This document shows, piece by piece, positions 23,441 through 29,454 of a stretch of 39,956 bases of DNA (within the stretch, counting starts at the first letter, position 1; each line of letters opens with the position of its first letter). Both the position numbers and the translations under genes were made by a program. Source of the DNA: Bacteroidaceae bacterium (lineage in GTDB: Bacteria; Bacteroidota; Bacteroidia; Bacteroidales; Bacteroidaceae); NCBI GenBank assembly GCA_017542145.1, contig JAFXXQ010000041.1, positions 1 to 39,956 of the forward strand. Reading direction: 5' to 3'. The notes under the pieces are model-generated. The model saw only the letters and a program-made list of their open reading frames with translations, searched no databases and was not told the DNA's origin.

Positions 23441-26400
23441 TTATCGACCGTCGCCGCGAGGCTACCGGCCCACTCCGCTTTCTGGAGTTCTTCCTGACGC
23501 GCAACATCGGCACGTTGGTTGATACGGCTGTACTCTGGCTGTTTGCCGACCTCGTGTTCAAAGGCAGTTATGTGGGTGTCAACATCGTGTCGCCTACGAT
23601 TTCGTTTGAGGTTGCCACGCTGGTCAACTACATCACTTCGTGCCTGTGGATATGGGGGCCCCGCGTGAAGGAACATTCTTTCCGTAGTCATGTACAGCGG
23701 TTCCTGACGTTCAACCTCTCGTCCGTCTTGGGATTCCTCATCAAGATGGCGCTCCTGCTGCTGTTCGAAAGGTTGTTCGGCTGGCACGTTGTCATCTGCA
23801 ACCTCGCGGCGCTTGCCATCTCGGGCTTCTTCAATTTTTTCTTTGCTGAGATGTGGGTGTTTGGGCGTTGTCGCCCCCGCCCTGCACGTGAGCTGGTAAG
23901 CCGCGAGGAAATGGCACAGTTCACTCCGCTCTTCTCTGGCGTGTGGGGGCAGCGCTTGGCTGTACTCGTACTGAATGCGCTGGGTATCAGTAAGCTCAAC
24001 CGTATGTATGACTCCGTAGCCGACAACGAAGGCGTTTCCTTTGCCTCGCATCTGCTGCAGCGCATGGGTTGTGACTACCTCGTGGGTAATGCAGATCGGC
24101 TCGACAGCTTGCCCGAGGGTGCTTTCATCACCATCAGCAACCATCCCTACGGGGGGCTTGACGGCATTGTGCTGGTTGACCTGATGGGGCACCGGCGTTC
24201 GGACTTCAAGGTGATGGTTAACGAGTTCCTTCTGCATGTGAAGGCTATGGCCTCGACGTTTATTACAGTCACTCCCAAGACGGCTGCCTCTGATGAAAGT
24301 ACCCGTAATCTCAGTGGTGTGCGCGGCGTCATCCATCAACTACAGGAAGGGCATCCTATGGGTTTCTTTCCTGCGGGGGCCGTGTCGAACTACATTCCAA
24401 AACGTCACCATATTGAGGACCGCGAGTGGCAGCCCAGCCTCGTGCGGCTTATTCTCCGTTCCCGCGTCCCTGTAATACCTATCCGCTTCTTTGACCGTAA
24501 TAGTCGTTTCTTCTACCTCCTCGGACTTATCAATTGGCGTATACGCACCCTCCGTCTGCCCGGCGAACTGCTCAACAAGCATTCCTCGAACCATCGTCTG
24601 GCTATCGGTGAAACGATTTCCGTAGAGGAGCAGCAGACATTCGCCGACGACCCCGCTGCCTTCGGGCGCTTTTTGCGTGAGAAAGTTTATGGCATGCCCC
24701 TGCCCGACAACTTCATCCATAGCTCAGAGCTATTCAAGAATGAAGAAGACCCACCTCTCCGACCTCCCATGGGGGAGGGGAATCCTCCTGCTGACGAGGG
24801 CACGCCTTTGCGCAGCTCCTCTCATCCCTTACGGAAAGCGTTAGGGGTGGGACTGCTTTTCCTTTTGTCCTCGTTGGTACTCCCCGTCTCGGCGCAGAAG
24901 ATGTACGTCAATCAGTTTGCGAGGTACAAGACGACGCAGATTCTTGACGTTGCCAGCATCGACTCGTTTACCTTCGGTCTAGGGACCACGCACCTCTCCG
25001 ACACCCTCATCGTGCATCTGACAGACGGCACGACAGTCTCCGTTCGTACCTACGGTTCTTACACCGATAGCATCACCTTTACCGAGCCCCGCGACTTGCT
25101 GCTCCGCGAGATAGACTACTACGACAAGAACGCCTACAACAAGGACAAAAACCCCTATGGGCGTCCCACCTACGCCGACTACTACCGCTCCATCAGCGGC
25201 TGGGGGCAGCGTTCGCAGTGGAACCTTGCCAACGTCCACGACCCTACGGTGATGCGTGCTTCCGATGGGTATTATTATATGTATCAGACTGATGCCTCTT
25301 TTGGCAATGCTCATGTCGGACACGGGCATTTCCATTGCCGGCGATCGCAAGACTTGCTGCGCTGGGAATACCTTGGTGCCACGCTCATGGACGACTGCCC
25401 TGCCTGGGCGCTCGATTCCGTGCGCGCCTATTATTCCCGTATGGGGCGTGAGCCTGTCGGGGAGCTTACTGGCATGGGCTACTGGGCCCCCGTGGCACGT
25501 CGTATTGCGGATGACCTCTATCGCATGTACTACTGCCTTGTGGCAGACCAGTGGGCACTCATCGGCCTGATGGAAACCTCCGACCCTGCCTCGAACGCGT
25601 GGGAGGACCGCGGCTTTGTCATCTGCAGCAGCAGCGACAAGGCTGCTTCAGCCTTCGGTACGGGCAGCCAGTGGGGAGGGTGGTTTCGCTTCAATGCCAT
25701 CGATCCTACCTACGTCGTCACGCCCGAGAGGAGACATTGGCTCATCTACGGCTCGTGGCATAGCGGCATCGTTGCCATTGAGCTCGACCCTGTCACGGGT
25801 AAGACGAAGAACACGTTAGGCGACCCCTGGCACATCGGTATAGGCACTAACACCACGTATGGACAACGCATTGCCACACGCGAAGCCACCTCGCGCTGGC
25901 AGGGCAGCGAGGGTCCCGAAGTTATTTTCAATCCCCAAACGGGTTACTACTACCTCTTCCTTGCCTACGACGAGCTTGCCGTTGCCTACAACACCCGTGT
26001 GGCCCGTTCCCGTAGCATCACAGGGCCTTACGTCGGCATGGATGGCACAAATATCACCACGGGCGGGCAATGCTTCCCTGTTGTCACGCACCCCTACCGC
26101 TTCAACTCCTCGCAGAATCCTGACGGCTGGGTGGGCATCAGCCATTGTGCTGTCTTCGACGACGGGCAGGGCAACTGGTACTATGCCTCGCAGGGTCGTC
26201 TGCCCGAAGGTTACAACGGCGACGCATATTCCAATGCCATCATGATGGGCCACGTGCGGCGCATCCTTTGGACGCAGAGCGGCTGGCCTGTCGTCCTGCC
26301 CGAGCGATACGGCGCCGTCCCGCAGGCTTCCATCACCACCGAGGAACTGGTGGGCACGTGGGAGCATATTAACCTCAACTACGACTATAAGCGGCAGCAG

Positions 26401-26625
26401 ACCTCTACGCCCCTTGTCCTAAATGCCGATGGAACCCTGACGGGCGCCTTCACGGGCAAATGGAGTTTCGACCCCGCTACCAGTCAGCTCCGTCTGGGCT
26501 CATACACCGTCTGCGTGGCTCGTGAACTCGACTGGGAGGCAACACCCCGTCGTTCTACCCTTGTCTATGCGGGTTACAGCCCCAACGGTTCCCGGACCTT
26601 CTGGGGCAAGCGCATCAGCCACTGA
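23437..26625 (+). CDS. Three-module ORF: GtrA-like membrane domain, acyltransferase, GH43 arabinanase
   Basis: One open frame of 1062 codons with three modules. Residues about 12-150: GtrA-like domain with four membrane helices (FFLTRNIGTLVDTAVLWLFA to ISGFFNFFFAEMWVFG). Residues about 180-435: lysophospholipid/hemolysin-type acyltransferase with ISNHPYGGLDG (His236, Asp242) and FFPAGAVSNY. Residues 445-467: a low-complexity linker. Residues 469-488: a secretion-type hydrophobic segment (LGVGLLFLLSSLVLP, then VSAQK). Residues about 595-1062: GH43 endo-arabinanase with Asp602 (NVHDPTV), Asp756 (AIDPTYV), Glu825 (GSEGPE) and a C-terminal beta domain. Normally these are two genes. The signal-like segment suggests the GH43 part is exported, either cleaved from the fusion or made from an internal start (ATG 24769 or a GTG in the signal). 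The linker looks like an inserted GC-rich repeat. Confidence 0.85.
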   Translation: MIIDRRREATGPLRFLEFFLTRNIGTLVDTAVLWLFADLVFKGSYVGVNIVSPTISFEVATLVNYITSCLWIWGPRVKEHSFRSHVQRFLTFNLSSVLGFLIKMALLLLFERLFGWHVVICNLAALAISGFFNFFFAEMWVFGRCRPRPARELVSREEMAQFTPLFSGVWGQRLAVLVLNALGISKLNRMYDSVADNEGVSFASHLLQRMGCDYLVGNADRLDSLPEGAFITISNHPYGGLDGIVLVDLMGHRRSDFKVMVNEFLLHVKAMASTFITVTPKTAASDESTRNLSGVRGVIHQLQEGHPMGFFPAGAVSNYIPKRHHIEDREWQPSLVRLILRSRVPVIPIRFFDRNSRFFYLLGLINWRIRTLRLPGELLNKHSSNHRLAIGETISVEEQQTFADDPAAFGRFLREKVYGMPLPDNFIHSSELFKNEEDPPLRPPMGEGNPPADEGTPLRSSSHPLRKALGVGLLFLLSSLVLPVSAQKMYVNQFARYKTTQILDVASIDSFTFGLGTTHLSDTLIVHLTDGTTVSVRTYGSYTDSITFTEPRDLLLREIDYYDKNAYNKDKNPYGRPTYADYYRSISGWGQRSQWNLANVHDPTVMRASDGYYYMYQTDASFGNAHVGHGHFHCRRSQDLLRWEYLGATLMDDCPAWALDSVRAYYSRMGREPVGELTGMGYWAPVARRIADDLYRMYYCLVADQWALIGLMETSDPASNAWEDRGFVICSSSDKAASAFGTGSQWGGWFRFNAIDPTYVVTPERRHWLIYGSWHSGIVAIELDPVTGKTKNTLGDPWHIGIGTNTTYGQRIATREATSRWQGSEGPEVIFNPQTGYYYLFLAYDELAVAYNTRVARSRSITGPYVGMDGTNITTGGQCFPVVTHPYRFNSSQNPDGWVGISHCAVFDDGQGNWYYASQGRLPEGYNGDAYSNAIMMGHVRRILWTQSGWPVVLPERYGAVPQASITTEELVGTWEHINLNYDYKRQQTSTPLVLNADGTLTGAFTGKWSFDPATSQLRLGSYTVCVARELDWEATPRRSTLVYAGYSPNGSRTFWGKRISH
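24748..24852. repeat. Putative GC-rich interspersed element at the acyltransferase-GH43 junction
   Basis: GACCCACCTC at the left and GGGGTGGGAC at the right form imperfect terminal inverted repeats. Inside lies the hairpin CCTCCC-ATGG-GGGAGG (24763-24778). The sequence resembles short GC-rich intergenic elements often seen between Bacteroidetes genes (from memory, not searched). Just before it, ATGAAGAAG (24740-24748) would start MKK in the +1 frame, as if the original GH43 signal peptide had been split. Confidence 0.45.
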
Positions 26626-26633
26626 GCATTATC

Positions 26634-27644
26634 CTATCCCCTTCGCAACAGCCGGCGGAGGGTGAAGTAGAGCTGTTCCTGTAGCCAGAAGCTACGGAAC
26701 GTTCGGCATTGGCGATAGCCCAGCTTGCGTGGGGCTCCCCAACCTGTGGGGAAGGTGGCATAGGCCTTGCGGATGGCTTGTCGGGCTGTGCTGCGCTCGG
26801 CAGGGGTGAAGGCTTTGCGATGGCGGTAGAGGTAGTAGCAGCAATCGACAACCCCCAGCCAGCGAAACTGCTCGTAGTCGGCTATGACATCGAGGGGGAC
26901 GTCCTCCTCCTTCAGCATCTGGCTCATGTGGAGCTGGGCGTGGAGGCTTTCGAAGTAGAGCAACGAGACGCGCTGTGTCGTGGAGCGAGGGTTCTGATAA
27001 TAGTAGTAGCGTCCTGCCGAGGGGCGCACCTCACGGCTGTGGAGATAGTGGAGGCGGGTCGTGTTGTCGTCACTATAAAGACGCGCCGTCTCGTCGTAGG
27101 GATATGCCTTGTGAATCTCTGCGCGGACAAGGTAGAGCCCGTGAATCCTCCAGCGTAGGCTTAGCTTCATTGCCTCAAGGCCCGTCCATGCCTGAGCGCC
27201 GGCAGGCTGTAGGCTGCTGGGCTTTTTTTGTCGGCTTGTGGACCCGGGATAGCGTTCCTCCCTGCCGTCGGGCCAGACGCGGACGAGGTCGAAAAGGACG
27301 GCATCCGTCTGCGGATGGTCGGTAATCACCTGCCATGCCTGCTCAAGGGCATCGGGTGCAAGCCAGTCATCGGCATCTGCCATCCCGATGAAGTCACCCT
27401 GTGCAAAGGGTAGTCCGCAGTTGCGGGCATGGGCCTGCCCGCTGTTTTCCGGCAGGCGGAGGGTGGTGATGCGGCTGTCGGCAGCGGCATAGCGGGCAAG
27501 GATGGCGGGGCTGTCGTCGGTGGAGGCATCATCGATGCAGATAATCTGGATGTCTGAGAGCGTCTGCGCCAGCAGGCTATCGAGGCAGCGTGACAGGGTG
27601 TCAGCAGCGTTATAGACCGCCACGAGAAGGGATACTTTCGTCAT
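26634..27644 (-). CDS. Glycosyltransferase family 2 (GT-A fold)
   Basis: A 336-aa inverting glycosyltransferase with no signal peptide, expected to act at the cytosolic face of the membrane in surface-glycan assembly. The N-terminal GT-A domain shows SLLVAVYNAADTLSRCLDSL, IICIDDASTDDS (nucleotide-binding Asp), NSGQAHARNCGL and GMADADDWL (DxD metal site, near residue 95). The C-terminal 200 residues are helical and variable (LRWRIHGLYLVRAEIHKAY), typical for capsule or LPS transferases. It starts inside the stop of the upstream CotH-like gene (ATGA overlap), so the two are co-expressed. It is convergent with the GH43 fusion ORF, with only 8 bp between stops. Donor and acceptor sugars are unknown. 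Confidence 0.92.
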   Translation of the reverse strand: MTKVSLLVAVYNAADTLSRCLDSLLAQTLSDIQIICIDDASTDDSPAILARYAAADSRITTLRLPENSGQAHARNCGLPFAQGDFIGMADADDWLAPDALEQAWQVITDHPQTDAVLFDLVRVWPDGREERYPGSTSRQKKPSSLQPAGAQAWTGLEAMKLSLRWRIHGLYLVRAEIHKAYPYDETARLYSDDNTTRLHYLHSREVRPSAGRYYYYQNPRSTTQRVSLLYFESLHAQLHMSQMLKEEDVPLDVIADYEQFRWLGVVDCCYYLYRHRKAFTPAERSTARQAIRKAYATFPTGWGAPRKLGYRQCRTFRSFWLQEQLYFTLRRLLRRG

Positions 27645-28993
27645 TTTATCAGGTATTTCTTGCCGTTTCGGATGTAGATTCTGTTTGTCACAAAGTGCGT
27701 CTGGCTGCTCTGCTCGGTCTGTGGTGTCTCAGCAATGGCTGTTGCGACAAGTATGTCGTGGCAGCGGGTGAGCAGTTTGTCGGCACGGAGGCTGAGCCAC
27801 TCCTTCAGTGGGCCTACCTGCTGGCTTGCCTGCTCATGCTGCCAGCGTTCGGCATCGTGCTTGGCAGAGGGGGCGAGGAAGGCCACATAATTGTCGATAT
27901 AGGCCAGCAGCCTCTCTAAGAATCCCTGCGAGAGAGCATTGTAACAAAAACGGGCGTAGGCGGGGAGGATTTGCGGATGGTGCATCAGGTTGTCGAAGAA
28001 GGGATAGCCGTTGTAGGCCGAAGCCCCGCCCACATAGTCGCTGACGGGGGTGACGGCAAACCATTGTCCCTGCTCGAAGGGCTCGAGGAAAGGCAGGTCG
28101 AAGTAGCGTTCGCCCAGATAGCCGCAAGACCAGTCGAAGTCCCACACGGGACCAAACGTCAGGAGCCCCGAGGGCGCAGCGTAGGAGCAGAAGATGCTCT
28201 TCGGATGGGCGACCTCGTTGTTGCAGAAGAGGTCATAGACAAACAGATAACGGACGAGGGCTGCGGTATCGACGTGTGCCGTCAGGTCGCCTCTTGTACG
28301 CACCGCCTCTTCGAAGTCGTCCCAGCGCTGCCGGATGGTCGCTGCGGGGCTGGCCTGCGCCGGGTCATCAGGGTAGTGCACCATCACGGGCAGGTAGTAA
28401 TGGCTGCTGATGAAGCGCCGGGGTTCGTCGTAGTTGACGTCGAGCTCCAGCAGCACGCCACTCTCTTTGTCGATGTCCACGCTGCCCTTTCCCACGCGGA
28501 TTTTCTCGGTGAGGAGGTAGCTGCCCAGGTATTCACCGTTCAGGTAGAGCTCCACGGGAACCACGTGTCCTGCGAAGGCGCTACCCGCCATGCGCGCAGC
28601 CTTCAAGGCAGCCGCGTTGACGGTCAGGGTGGGGTCTATGTAGTTGGCAATGAGCACGTAATGACGGTTCTCCATCGTGCCGAAAAACCTCTGTTTATGG
28701 TGTAGCTTCAGCCGGTACGACTTCTTTGGATAGGCTCTCCACGACGTGTTCCCCCTCCCGCGGATAAGGACCGAGTCCGTCACACAGGGCAGCATTTCCG
28801 CCCCCTGTAGCGTCAGCTGAGCCGCCACATAGTCCGTGCGGCTGGTGACTGGCGCGCAATCAGCCGTCGCGATGTCCATTCGAGGCACGTCGCCCGCAAA
28901 CGGCAACTCCTCCGCCCCGGCCGCCAGGGCCGACGGGGCAGACATCAGCAGCATCGCTACGGACAAAATAATGTATAGGCACCGGCAGAACAT
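27641..28993 (-). CDS. Exported CotH-like kinase family protein
   Basis: CotH proteins are atypical protein kinases; bacterial exported members have unclear substrates. A GTG lies one codon upstream, but ATG 28993 is chosen. The signal peptide LYIILSVAMLLMSAPSALAAG has cleavage near residue 25. The CotH core includes VLIRGRGNTSW and KKSYRLKL near residue 90 (ATP-contact region), NYIDPTLTVNAAALKAARM, PVELYLNGEYLGSYLLTEKIR near 165, GVLLELD, and the metal-binding DFDWSCGYLG near 280. Length 450 aa fits the Bacteroidetes exported type. The start is only about 8 nt from a -7 box, so the mRNA is leaderless or nearly so. The downstream GT2 gene overlaps its stop. Alternative: a structural surface protein that has kept the fold but not the activity. 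Confidence 0.87.
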   Translation of the reverse strand: MFCRCLYIILSVAMLLMSAPSALAAGAEELPFAGDVPRMDIATADCAPVTSRTDYVAAQLTLQGAEMLPCVTDSVLIRGRGNTSWRAYPKKSYRLKLHHKQRFFGTMENRHYVLIANYIDPTLTVNAAALKAARMAGSAFAGHVVPVELYLNGEYLGSYLLTEKIRVGKGSVDIDKESGVLLELDVNYDEPRRFISSHYYLPVMVHYPDDPAQASPAATIRQRWDDFEEAVRTRGDLTAHVDTAALVRYLFVYDLFCNNEVAHPKSIFCSYAAPSGLLTFGPVWDFDWSCGYLGERYFDLPFLEPFEQGQWFAVTPVSDYVGGASAYNGYPFFDNLMHHPQILPAYARFCYNALSQGFLERLLAYIDNYVAFLAPSAKHDAERWQHEQASQQVGPLKEWLSLRADKLLTRCHDILVATAIAETPQTEQSSQTHFVTNRIYIRNGKKYLIK

Positions 28994-29000
28994 CACGGGG

Positions 29001-29008
29001 CAAAGGTA
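29001..29008 (-). promoter_or_regulatory. -7 box of the CotH-GT2 operon, next to the start codon
   Basis: The minus strand reads TACCTTTG (29008-29001), followed by CCCCGTGATG, placing the expected transcription start within a few bases of ATG 28993. The upstream -33 zone is T-rich without a clear TTTG. Confidence 0.55.
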
Positions 29009-29223
29009 CGAAAAAACGAGGAAATTAAAAAAAGGAAAAGAGAAAAATGAAAAAAACGATAATTTTACAACTTTACATGTTTACGCTTTAACGCAGTTAC
29101 ATCAGCAGACGACGGAAAAAAGAGGCTGTATTCGCTCGTTTTTCCAGTCTGTTGCGTTTGACGGCTGCAAGGATTCAGGATGCGCTCTTTCTAAAAAACT
29201 TTTTAAGAAAGAATCCGAAAAAG
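29009..29223. other. Non-coding stretch with octamer tract and composite hairpin
   Basis: Contains an A-rich segment and the octamer tract at 29064-29095 (TTTACAAC, TTTACATG, TTTACGCT, TTAACGCA). It also holds a composite inverted repeat: GGATTC (29171-29176) with GAATCC (29211-29216), and inside it CTTTCT (29187-29192) with AAGAAAG (29205-29211). The hairpin ends a few bases before the -33 element at 29224. No gene is seen. Confidence 0.6.
29064..29095 (+). repeat. Octamer tract of the TTTACAAC family (distant copy)
   Basis: Four 8-bp units, TTTACAAC, TTTACATG, TTTACGCT, TTAACGCA. The order of variants (TTTACAAC first, then TTTACGCT, then TTAAC) matches the tract at 16542-16581, 12.5 kb away. 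Confidence 0.8.
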
Positions 29224-29253
29224 TTTGCATAGTTGGTTTTTTGACTACCTTTG
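29224..29253 (+). promoter_or_regulatory. Distal promoter upstream of the amidase/golvesin gene
   Basis: -33 TTTG (29224-29227), 18 nt spacer, -7 TACCTTTG (29246-29253), followed by the 10-bp palindrome GTGAATTCAC (29258-29267) at the expected transcription start. It would give a leader of about 195 nt to ATG 29455. Sequence around both elements matches the esterase promoter at 17164. Confidence 0.65.
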
Positions 29254-29438
29254 CATTGTGAATTCACCATGAGTTGTTAACCCGATATCAAACCCTTTTA
29301 ATCCCTATGGCCCTATGTCTATAGCGTAGTTGAAAGTTGAAAAAAATGTTTAACCATCCCCTTGTCCCCCTTGCCTCCTTTTTTCATTTTCTCCCCTTCT
29401 TTTTTTCCTTTTTATAGAGTAAATCCAAAAAAAACGTG

Positions 29439-29446
29439 TATCTTTG
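29439..29446 (+). promoter_or_regulatory. Proximal -7 box of the amidase/golvesin gene
   Basis: TATCTTTG at 29439-29446, only 8 nt before ATG 29455. It is preceded by a C/T-rich tract (about 29356-29412). No good -33 element is seen. If used, the mRNA would be nearly leaderless. Confidence 0.4.
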
Positions 29447-29454
29447 TAGCCCGT

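Noticed and set aside
24769..26625. GH43 as a separate gene from ATG 24769
   Set aside because: Possible (it would give a long charged N-region before the signal segment), but no promoter or ribosome site supports it over the fused frame; kept as an alternative in the fusion entry.
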